From the NCBI GenBank assembly GCA_002496635.1, contig DAKQ01000149.1, forward strand, positions 1 through 5,194: 5,194 nucleotides of DNA, read 5' to 3'. Below, in pieces: positions 1 through 5,194 of this stretch. The number at the start of each line of letters is the position of its first letter. Position 1 is the first letter of the stretch. Made by a program: the position numbers and the translations under genes. The notes below the pieces were generated by a model that was given only the letters and a program-made list of their open reading frames with translations, ran no database searches and was not told the origin of the DNA. The DNA is from Euryarchaeota archaeon UBA82. Its GTDB lineage: Archaea > Thermoplasmatota > Poseidoniia > Poseidoniales > Poseidoniaceae.

Positions 1-2
1 AA

Positions 3-71
3 TTATTCCACTATAATCCTTTGACTGATTGGTGCAAAGAAGAAATAAATTCAGGCATTAGCATACGTTAA
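3..71 (+). CDS. Possible 3' end of an upstream gene (partial)
   Basis: Frame 3 is open from the window edge to a TAA at 69-71 and gives 22 residues ending in ...EEINSGISIR. The composition (Trp, Cys, charged residues, NPLTDW) is protein-like, while the other two plus frames stop within the first 25 bases. If real, it is the C-terminus of a protein whose body lies left of the window, and it ends 13 bases before the next gene's ATG, which would suit co-transcription. The stretch is too short to assign a family, and a chance open frame of this length is quite possible. Confidence 0.33.
   Translation, partial: LFHYNPLTDWCKEEINSGISIR
37..50 (+). promoter_or_regulatory. Candidate archaeal BRE/TATA element
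   Basis: A purine-rich run followed by an A/T-rich core (AAAGAAGAAATAAAT) lies about 35-48 bases before the ATG at 85. With the usual archaeal spacing of about 25 bases from TATA to transcription start, transcription would begin near 70-75 and give a very short leader, consistent with the lack of a Shine-Dalgarno site. The whole region is AT-rich, and the site overlaps the possible tail of an upstream gene, so it is a weak call. Confidence 0.25.
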
Positions 72-84
72 GATAAAATGTAAA

Positions 85-1704
85 ATGAAAATATTCCATT
101 ATATGCGAAATAAAACAGTCTACGGGATTATTGCACTTTTCTTCATTCAGGCTTTTTCAGCCTCGCTTGTCGTGATGCCTGATCAAAACGAGATTGATCT
201 CTTTTTCCCTGAGCCATCTGATACGAGTGCTCGAAACAACTCTAGCGGAGGCAACAATACAGGATGCGGACATGATATCAATATTACAGGGGTCATGGCT
301 TATCCCCCATACTGGACCATAGGAGATAATGAATCAATACCTACGACAATGTACGTACAATGTGGAATTTGGAATACCACAATGATGTTGGATTACTGGA
401 TTTACGATGAGAATAACAATACTGTCGATTCCGGGAACTATTCTTGGAATGGCACCCCTTCTATCCTTGAGTTAAACTGGAATGCTACTGGACAAAACGC
501 AGGAAATTACAACTTCCACGCTGATCTCTATGTCGACGGAATCTTAGTCGACAGCGATGATCGAGGGTTCTTTATTGTAGATACAGGGGGAGGAAGCGAT
601 AACTCAAGCAATCCCTGTCTGGTCGTAACCAACGTGACAATGAACCAAACCTACTATGTATCTGTGGATTTGGTGAATATTTGTATAACTTCAATTATGT
701 ATCCTGGAATAAATGCAACATCGAATAATTCTGGCGTTTGGGGACTACATGATATGTGGTGGTATGGGATGGGAGGAAACAACACTCCGATTCAAACAGG
801 ATGGCAATTAATGCTCAATGAGTCTGTCCAGAATGGAACCATCATCACAATCCACTTTGAAGCGACTATTCTCAACTGTGGCCCAGGTAATTCATGGGCT
901 CATGATTGCCCGGATGGGTTTAACAATCTAGCATTTACAGTTCTCAACAACAACACATTTGACCACACTGCTGGCAACCAATCCGATAGTGATGGCGATG
1001 GATATCTTGACTGGTGTGAGCAACATTGGGGCTATGATCCACTCAATCAGAGTTCATTCCCCACTCAAAATGAAAATTGCATTGGCGGCGGCAACATGGA
1101 TGCCAATACCACAGATGAGGGAGACGAACCCAATGGCTGTGTTTGCACAGAACAGTGGGACCCTGTTTGCGGCAGCGATGGAGAAACATACGGCAATAGT
1201 TGCTATGCAGAATGTGCTGGTGTGAACTTCACAGACGGTGAGTGCCAAGGAAACAATACTGTTGATGACTGTGCAGACATCCAGTGTGACGCATGCCCAC
1301 TAGGCATGGTTAGTGACCCTGATGGTGGCTGTTGCGCATGCATAGAGGCACCTGGCGGCAACAATACTGACGGTAACAATACAGGCGGTAACAATACAAA
1401 CGACAATAATACAAGCGGCAACAATACAACAGAATGTACTCCTTGGAACAATGTTGAATGCAATGATGAGTTTAGCTGCCGTGCTGGTGAACGTATTCCA
1501 GTTCTAGCACCGCCTTCCAACGGGACCATTTCAATTGACCAAGATGGAAATGTGGTCGAAGTTTGGATTTGGGGTTGTTCAGAAACCTCTTCTGGAGAGG
1601 ACGAGGAAGAACCAAGTCAAATACCTTCAATCGGTGTTTTAGGAACATTCGCTGCGATATGTGTTGGTTTTGTTGCAGTAATCAGCCGTGAACAAAAAGA
1701 ATGA
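85..1704 (+). CDS. Membrane-anchored surface protein with TSP3-like and Kazal-type inhibitor modules
   Basis: This predicted secreted, anchored protein of 539 residues has modules in order. A basic start and hydrophobic stretch (about 11-30) form a signal peptide or anchor. Beta-rich, Ig-like regions follow at about 61-167 and 178-292. A calcium-binding TSP3-type loop DSDGDGYLDWCE lies at 301-312. A Kazal domain at 352-387 has Cys 352, 354, 362, 373, 377 and 387 around VCGSDGETYGNSC. A second six-Cys knot (396-419, ending CCAC) and five NNT repeats (426-448) follow. An acidic linker, a hydrophobic helix (about 514-533) and a short charged tail end the protein, as in archaeal C-terminally anchored surface proteins. 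Outside the helix I count 24 cysteines, an even number suited to disulfides, and about 31 N-x-S/T sequons. The role is inferred: envelope protein that may inhibit external serine proteases. The ATG at 85 keeps the whole signal; ATG 103 (Met7) also would. There is no Shine-Dalgarno site. The protease target is unknown. Confidence 0.9.
   Translation: MKIFHYMRNKTVYGIIALFFIQAFSASLVVMPDQNEIDLFFPEPSDTSARNNSSGGNNTGCGHDINITGVMAYPPYWTIGDNESIPTTMYVQCGIWNTTMMLDYWIYDENNNTVDSGNYSWNGTPSILELNWNATGQNAGNYNFHADLYVDGILVDSDDRGFFIVDTGGGSDNSSNPCLVVTNVTMNQTYYVSVDLVNICITSIMYPGINATSNNSGVWGLHDMWWYGMGGNNTPIQTGWQLMLNESVQNGTIITIHFEATILNCGPGNSWAHDCPDGFNNLAFTVLNNNTFDHTAGNQSDSDGDGYLDWCEQHWGYDPLNQSSFPTQNENCIGGGNMDANTTDEGDEPNGCVCTEQWDPVCGSDGETYGNSCYAECAGVNFTDGECQGNNTVDDCADIQCDACPLGMVSDPDGGCCACIEAPGGNNTDGNNTGGNNTNDNNTSGNNTTECTPWNNVECNDEFSCRAGERIPVLAPPSNGTISIDQDGNVVEVWIWGCSETSSGEDEEEPSQIPSIGVLGTFAAICVGFVAVISREQKE
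985..1020 (+). other. TSP3-type calcium-binding loop coding segment
   Basis: Residues 301-312 of the surface protein read DSDGDGYLDWCE, followed by ..WGYDPLNQSSFPT. The D-x-D-G-D-G-x-x-D-x-x-E spacing with a following x-DP matches bacterial and archaeal thrombospondin type 3 repeats, in which the acidic side chains bind calcium. Only one copy is present, acting as a linker between the beta-rich N-terminal half and the cysteine-rich half. Confidence 0.75.
1138..1245 (+). other. Kazal-type serine protease inhibitor domain segment
   Basis: The six cysteines fall as C-x-C-x7-C-x10-C-x3-C-x9-C, with the family hallmark VCGSDGETYGN in the middle. The C2-x7-C3 spacing equals that of ovomucoid domains. 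Aligned to ovomucoid third domain (C-T-L-E), the reactive-site P1 residue is Glu356 in C-T-E-Q. A Glu P1 would favour a Glu-specific protease or no tight target; this specificity is inferred from the alignment alone. Confidence 0.85.
1357..1431 (+). repeat. 15-bp in-frame tandem repeat encoding NNT sequon units
   Basis: Five imperfect copies of a 15-base unit (GGYAACAATACNRRC-like) encode G-x-N-N-T pentapeptides, with Asn-Asn-Thr at residues 426-428, 431-433, 436-438, 441-443 and 446-448. Each unit holds an N-linked glycosylation sequon. Third-position differences between copies suggest the array is not freshly amplified. It probably forms a flexible, glycan-shielded spacer between the cysteine-rich knot and the membrane-proximal region. 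Confidence 0.85.
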
Positions 1705-2551
1705 TGCTTCTCGCAAGTCAGCAAAGGGTTGGCTTGATGAACTGGAGTTCCCTCCTCGCCTTATGGACGTCGCCCTTCACCCAGAGCGTTCTGTCCTTCA
1801 TGCACAGGTACGTAAGGCGAAGTCGAACCATTGCGTCGATGAATCTGGAAGATATCTTCGTTCTGCTCATCACAAAGGCCCATCGAGTAAGGTCTACCTT
1901 GGTGATGTCTGTGAAACACTGCTCAAATGTTGTGTGGGTGCTGAAACACCTGTTTTCACAGAAGTTCCTGGCTTTGATGAGCAACGATGGATGCTTGAAT
2001 TCACAGCAGGAGCATTGCACGTATCTGTTCAATCAATGCCCTACTGGGGCTTTGGTTTACTGACCTCTGGCTATCGAAACATCATCATTGTACGAGGTCC
2101 TGTTGAAGAACGAGCGCGTCTTATTCACGACCTTGCAGCAGCTGCACAGCACAATCCATGGGAATTTGCTCATCGACGCAGTGCTGAGAAGGGTTTGGCA
2201 AAGACTGGAAGTTCTCTCAAAGCCAATGAAATGCTCTGGAGAGCCCATCAAAAGCGGGCGAAGAGTGTCCTTTCTGAATCAATTGCAGCACTTGAACATC
2301 ACATTTCACGGCTCGAGAAGAAAGGAGATGTCGATCCAAATCTTATCGAACTCGCCAATCTTGAGATTGGCCTTGCTCATCAAGCCCTTGCCGATGACAA
2401 TACACCTGCTGTGGAGCGCGCTTTATCGCGAGGAGAAGCAGCCGTGCTTACCCCTATTGAAATCGAAGAAGAAACAAGCCCAGATGGAGCACTGCTCGTT
2501 ATTGACGAGGATGTCCCGTTCGTCGATATGACCAATGATGAATCCGAATGA
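1688..2551 (+). CDS. Hypothetical protein with helical C-terminal half
   Basis: I do not recognise a family for this 287-residue protein. It has no signal peptide or membrane helix and looks cytoplasmic. The first 135 residues look like a mixed alpha/beta domain (EFPPRLMDVALHPERS, then WGFGLLTSGYRNIIIVRGP). Residues about 138-255 are strongly helical, with a charged, coiled-coil-like stretch (196-212, SIAALEHHISRLEKK) and a helix pair at 218-252 resembling a TPR-type hairpin. The tail (256-287) is acidic. The start used is a GTG inside the end of the surface-protein gene, giving a 17-base overlap; the first in-frame ATG is at 1763 (Met26), but conserved-looking residues (KGWLDELEFPP) precede it, so GTG is preferred. 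The overlap implies translational coupling or at least co-transcription with the surface gene. Sec61-beta follows 49 bases downstream. Confidence 0.8.
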   Translation: MNKKNDASRKSAKGWLDELEFPPRLMDVALHPERSVLHAQVRKAKSNHCVDESGRYLRSAHHKGPSSKVYLGDVCETLLKCCVGAETPVFTEVPGFDEQRWMLEFTAGALHVSVQSMPYWGFGLLTSGYRNIIIVRGPVEERARLIHDLAAAAQHNPWEFAHRRSAEKGLAKTGSSLKANEMLWRAHQKRAKSVLSESIAALEHHISRLEKKGDVDPNLIELANLEIGLAHQALADDNTPAVERALSRGEAAVLTPIEIEEETSPDGALLVIDEDVPFVDMTNDESE

Positions 2552-2563
2552 ACGCGCGTTGCG

Positions 2564-2571
2564 TTCATAAA
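2564..2571 (+). promoter_or_regulatory. Weak TATA-like site before Sec61-beta
   Basis: The short gap after the 287-residue gene contains TCATAAAG followed by a purine run (AGGAAAGG, 2571-2578). A TATA box here would place transcription start at about 2592-2596, giving a leaderless or near-leaderless message for Sec61-beta. The purine run could instead act as a ribosome site, but it lies 22 bases from the preferred ATG, which is too far. The evidence is only sequence resemblance. Confidence 0.2.
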
Positions 2572-2600
2572 GGAAAGGCAACTCGGATGGAATGGTCCAC

Positions 2601-2786
2601 ATGGCAAAGAAATCTGAAGGCAGCGGTATTCAGCAAGCAGCCGGTTTGATTCGATACTTCGATGAAGAGTCGGAAGAAGCCATGAAAATCTCACCGTTCC
2701 AAGTCTACTTTGCCTGTTTCGTTATTGGTGGATTCTTCTACCTTGTTAACGAAGGCGTTGTTCAAGCAATTTTGAACCTCTTCTGA
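2601..2786 (+). CDS. Preprotein translocase subunit Sec61-beta (archaeal SecG)
   Basis: This 61-residue tail-anchored membrane protein is the small non-essential beta subunit of the archaeal SecYEG/Sec61 translocon, which exports and inserts proteins across the cytoplasmic membrane. It has the family layout: a basic, Gly-rich start (MAKKSEGSG), the hallmark AGLIRYFDEE (14-23), a short acidic linker, a membrane entry segment (KISPFQVY) and one transmembrane helix at about 33-49, followed by a short tail (EGVVQAILNLF). The length matches archaeal members. ATG 2601 is chosen because archaeal homologues commonly open with M-x-K-K; ATG 2592 would add only M-V-H and cannot be excluded. It is the last gene of the plus-strand group and stops 7 bases from the end of the opposing gene. 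Confidence 0.92.
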   Translation: MAKKSEGSGIQQAAGLIRYFDEESEEAMKISPFQVYFACFVIGGFFYLVNEGVVQAILNLF

Positions 2787-2793
2787 TACGGTC

Positions 2794-3282
2794 TTACATT
2801 GGACGGATCAGAACAATCTTTTGTTCCTGTTCAGCCATGCATTTTGCAACATGCATTGCTGATGCGAGGCTTACGGTTGCACCAATGGTGCGAGAACCTT
2901 CTTCCTCATGAAGAATCAATCGATGCGTGAGATGATGGAGAACTTCTTGATCGATTTGTTCAAACACCCATTTCTCATTTTCAATTCGGACCAATGCAGG
3001 GACGTCTACTAACGGTCCCATCTCTGAGCCTATCGATTGCGTTCGTGATTCTAATCCTGCCAAATCTCGTAGAGGTTGCCATGATCGTTGTTGTACTGTA
3101 GTCTTAACTTTACGACGTTTTTCAACGCCTGCGCGAAACGCTCTGCTCATTCCCATCCCATCCAGAAATCCGAAGATTCCTAGTTGTTGCATCAACAATT
3201 CAGATATAACAAGCGCGACGGTTTTGTTCACAAAACGGTCATTTTGTTCTTCATTTTGTATCAATCCACTCGAAACAAACAT
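2794..3282 (-). CDS. Hypothetical 162-residue protein
   Basis: I do not recognise a family. The predicted protein has no signal peptide. Residues about 15-50 are hydrophobic and helical (TVALVISELLMQQLG, then FGFLDGMGM) but interrupted by polar residues, so they are more likely a buried amphipathic helix than a membrane span. A basic stretch follows (FRAGVEKRRKVK), then a mixed region with VDVPALVRIENEKWVFEQID, and a helix with HHLTHRLILHEEE. The C-terminal part, ATVSLASAMHVAKCMAEQ then KIVLIRPM, looks like a compact helix-strand end. The ATG lies inside the end of the DUF2071-DUF393 gene, giving a 22-base overlap in a different frame, so the two are probably co-transcribed and may act together. 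No Shine-Dalgarno site is seen. Confidence 0.75.
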   Translation of the reverse strand: MFVSSGLIQNEEQNDRFVNKTVALVISELLMQQLGIFGFLDGMGMSRAFRAGVEKRRKVKTTVQQRSWQPLRDLAGLESRTQSIGSEMGPLVDVPALVRIENEKWVFEQIDQEVLHHLTHRLILHEEEGSRTIGATVSLASAMHVAKCMAEQEQKIVLIRPM

Positions 3283-4388
3283 TCTGTTGGTCGCTTAAAC
3301 ACAAGATGGCGATAACGTGCAATGAAACGGTAACCTATGTTTCTCAATGGAAGTGGAATCAGCCAGAACAAGGGATACCACATTTTGTAATACCATCGCA
3401 TGTACAACAGGCCACGTATTCCTGCTGCAGAACGGATGTATGGTTTGCCTTTCCGAATCAAATAGACTGAATCTGCATCCCGCATTTTTCCAGGCAATGT
3501 TGCAATAACGCGTTGTGCATCCTCATCCATAATCGGTCGATATCCCAACTGATTTCCTTTTCCTAATCGGTTGTCGATAAATGTGGCAAGGCGATGGCAG
3601 AGCCCACAATCACCGTCCAAGTACAAGAAATCTCGAGTGTCGTCAGGTTTGATTCGTTCTGCAACTTCAATCGACCAGGTGTGAACTGGAAGCCCATCGG
3701 CCATGTGAACGTGATCGGGTGCATGTTCATCCACCCCTAGATTGTATGAGGATAGCAACGTGTTTCGTTCCACAGTTACTTCGGCATCATGATATGTCCA
3801 TGGATTGTGATGAACATAGGCTCTACGCAGGCAGCCCTTGTGTTCACTGTACAAGCAGTAACGTTCGAACAAGAATGCTTCCAATGATCCTTTTTCGGCG
3901 ACCATTTCAGGCCCTTTCTTTGTTGAAACACCTTTCAGTTCAGCTCCGTCTTTCTTCCGTTTTGAAAACCATGTGAAGGTGGAGTCGTCTACTCGTATCT
4001 TCGCCTTAGCGTATCGATATGCAAGACCATAGGCACGTGGTGCATAGAAACAGGTCACCCAACTCTTCGCATCGAGCGTGAGGAAGAAAACACCTGGCTT
4101 ACCATCCTTGACCACATAGGCGCGGATATTGAATTCAGGAAATGTGGAGACGCCTGGAACCCATGGTAAGCCTCGAGGACGTACCTTCTCCATCATGAAC
4201 GGAATAGCACCAATGTACGTCTTTCCTTCATACAAATCGATTTCAAATCCTTCTGGTAGATGGGGTTGTAATGCCTTTGGGTCAACTTCCCAATGCATGA
4301 ATGTCAAATGACGCCATTCTTGCGATATTGCATAGGGGCGAGAAGGGAGCGCAAACGGAACATGTTCCAAAGGAAACGCCTCGCCCAT
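3261..4388 (-). CDS. DUF2071 (YqjF-like) / DUF393 (DCC thiol-disulfide oxidoreductase-like) fusion protein
   Basis: This 375-residue protein has two domains. Residues 1-245 match the DUF2071/YqjF (COG3361) style: LPSRPYAISQEWRHLTFMHW, then VDPKALQPHLPEGFEIDLYEGKTYIG, the loop PRGLPWVPGVSTFPEFNIRAYV, and the late strand HTWSIEVAERI. Residues about 252-372 match DUF393 (COG3011, DCC family): FLYLDGDCGLCHR with a CxxC pair at Cys261 and Cys264, a charged middle, an aromatic segment (YMRWYYKMWYPLFWLIPLPLR, about 329-349) that may lie near the membrane, and the family ending IARYRHLVFKRPTEC. The DCC motif suggests thiol-disulfide chemistry, but substrates of both families are largely unknown. ATG 4388 is the start chosen; the frame stays open to 4571, but those extra 61 codons run over the upstream membrane-protein gene and lack DUF2071 character. 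It lies 35 bases after that gene and overlaps the next by 22 bases, suggesting an operon. Confidence 0.88.
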   Translation of the reverse strand: MGEAFPLEHVPFALPSRPYAISQEWRHLTFMHWEVDPKALQPHLPEGFEIDLYEGKTYIGAIPFMMEKVRPRGLPWVPGVSTFPEFNIRAYVVKDGKPGVFFLTLDAKSWVTCFYAPRAYGLAYRYAKAKIRVDDSTFTWFSKRKKDGAELKGVSTKKGPEMVAEKGSLEAFLFERYCLYSEHKGCLRRAYVHHNPWTYHDAEVTVERNTLLSSYNLGVDEHAPDHVHMADGLPVHTWSIEVAERIKPDDTRDFLYLDGDCGLCHRLATFIDNRLGKGNQLGYRPIMDEDAQRVIATLPGKMRDADSVYLIRKGKPYIRSAAGIRGLLYMRWYYKMWYPLFWLIPLPLRNIGYRFIARYRHLVFKRPTECLFRVD

Positions 4389-4423
4389 GGTAAAGGCAAA
4401 CGGTGGATGTGTTTCAACATACG

Positions 4424-5194
4424 TTATGCAGAAGCATGTCGAAGCATCGTCATCGATGAAAGAACGGCGAGAAGTCCACCAAGAGGAACGGCCATGATCA
4501 TGCCTTGTCCCAAGAGAATTGTTGCTGAAAAGACTGCAATCATCGCTCCACTCAAACCAACCACTTGCCAAAGTGGAAGTGTTCTTGCTTCTCGTTCAAG
4601 CATCCATGGTAAAACCATTGTTGCAATCAATGCAAACCATGAACCAAGCAGGAGGAAAGGAGAGTGCGGATGGACTACGAACAGCAACATTGGCCCGAAC
4701 AAAAGCGTCCAACGAGCCCAATCTAATTCGGGACGCGAACCGTCATCAAATCCAAGCAATGGAAGGAGTAAGACCATTGCCATCATCACAAAAATCCATC
4801 CAACCAACCAGAAAGAGGAACGAATCGCTGTTGCATCTGGAGCATCTTGTTGATGCATGAGCCAAGAAGTGACAACAATGAGCAATGCTAGTGAGACTCC
4901 AATGCTGAATGCTAAAGCTCGACTTCGTCCATCTCCAGCGCCAAGTTTCGAATCAATATCGCGTATCGGTCTTCCAAACACGTGAAGGTTGAATCCAACA
5001 AATATCCACATCCACATCATGGCAACTTTGTCGTCTTGATAAGGATCAGTCCACCATTCAATGTCAAACACTGAAGAATCCATGAAGGCCATCGCCAGGT
5101 ATGCAAAAGCCGTCAGATAGAGTGGAGATGTTGGCAAATACATTCGGTTACCAGCTCTTTTCGTCTTTTGTGAAGGCCCATACATCGACATCAA
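4424..5194 (-). CDS. Multi-spanning membrane protein, possibly truncated at window edge
   Basis: I do not recognise a family. The 256 visible residues include about eight hydrophobic helices, at roughly 20-38, 57-74, 93-113, 127-149, 161-175, 178-199, 207-230 and 232-251, so this is an integral membrane protein. Loops are short and mixed in charge: an acidic early loop (DIEWWTDPYQDD) and a polar loop after helix 2 (RPIRDIDSKLGAGDGRSR). No catalytic or transport signature is evident; it could be a transporter-like or membrane-scaffold protein. The frame is open to the right edge, where the first codon is TTG. In-frame ATGs at 5191 and 5185 give a short cytoplasmic N-terminus before helix 1, so the gene may be complete or may begin outside the window. 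It leads the minus-strand group, 35 bases before the DUF2071-DUF393 gene. Confidence 0.8.
   Translation of the reverse strand: MMSMYGPSQKTKRAGNRMYLPTSPLYLTAFAYLAMAFMDSSVFDIEWWTDPYQDDKVAMMWMWIFVGFNLHVFGRPIRDIDSKLGAGDGRSRALAFSIGVSLALLIVVTSWLMHQQDAPDATAIRSSFWLVGWIFVMMAMVLLLPLLGFDDGSRPELDWARWTLLFGPMLLFVVHPHSPFLLLGSWFALIATMVLPWMLEREARTLPLWQVVGLSGAMIAVFSATILLGQGMIMAVPLGGLLAVLSSMTMLRHASA

Noticed and set aside
1203..1529. Minus-strand open frame of 108 codons with a striking Val-Leu-Leu-Pro repeat
   Set aside because: It is the antisense reading of the NNT repeat and Kazal region; the repeat follows from GTT-rich complement codons, and the plus-strand gene has clear domain support.
1718..2032. Minus-strand 104-codon open frame opposite the 287-residue gene
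   Set aside because: It has scattered Cys/Phe composition, no recognisable domain and full overlap with the better-supported plus-strand frame.
2551..2560. Perfect 10-base palindrome AACGCGCGTT before Sec61-beta
   Set aside because: It is short, lacks a loop or T-tract, and overlaps a stop codon; a site of this size may be chance, with no sign of a terminator or operator.
2380..2694. Minus-strand open frame spanning the junction before Sec61-beta
   Set aside because: It overlaps both the acidic tail of the 287-residue gene and the clear Sec61-beta gene; its Ser/Ala-rich content is a shadow effect.
4293..4853. Plus-strand open frame of 186 codons with basic, Ser-rich content
   Set aside because: It is antisense to a membrane protein whose minus-strand reading shows about eight regular hydrophobic helices.
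1..5194. tRNA, rRNA, CRISPR, insertion sequence or attachment site
   Set aside because: I looked for cloverleaf arms, evenly spaced repeats, transposase motifs and terminal inverted repeats and saw none; nearly all bases lie in protein-coding genes.

Overview
The window looks like a chromosomal segment of an uncultivated marine planktonic archaeon, most plausibly Poseidoniia (Marine Group II or III Euryarchaeota). The support is a small protein that fits archaeal Sec61-beta very well, and a secreted, sequon-rich surface protein with Kazal and TSP3-like modules and a C-terminal membrane anchor. Coding is dense, some genes overlap, and there are no clear Shine-Dalgarno sites. The lineage is inferred from protein style, not from a marker gene.

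Layout: two convergent gene groups meet tail to tail at about 2787-2793. The plus-strand group holds a possible 22-codon tail of an upstream gene (3-71), a 539-residue anchored surface protein (85-1704), an unrecognised 287-residue soluble protein overlapping it by 17 bases (1688-2551), and Sec61-beta (2601-2786). The minus-strand group, read from the right edge leftwards, holds a multi-spanning membrane protein that may be cut by the window edge (4424-5194), a two-domain DUF2071 (YqjF-like) plus DUF393 (DCC-type thiol-disulfide oxidoreductase-like) protein (3261-4388), and an unrecognised 162-residue protein overlapping it by 22 bases (2794-3282). No stretch over 300 bases lacks a gene.

How the genes relate: Sec61-beta is part of the SecYEG/Sec61 translocon that would export the surface protein, but both being here does not show a dedicated link. 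The surface protein combines a standard-mechanism serine protease inhibitor fold, a calcium-binding repeat, a second cysteine-rich knot, a (G/D/S)-x-N-N-T glycosylation-type tract and a C-terminal anchor. This suggests an envelope protein that resists or inhibits external proteases. The minus-strand group reads like a small operon of unknown function around a redox-motif protein. I see no mobile element, CRISPR array, rRNA or tRNA. I also see no convincing evidence of a new multi-gene system; the most distinctive items are the surface protein and the DUF2071-DUF393 fusion.
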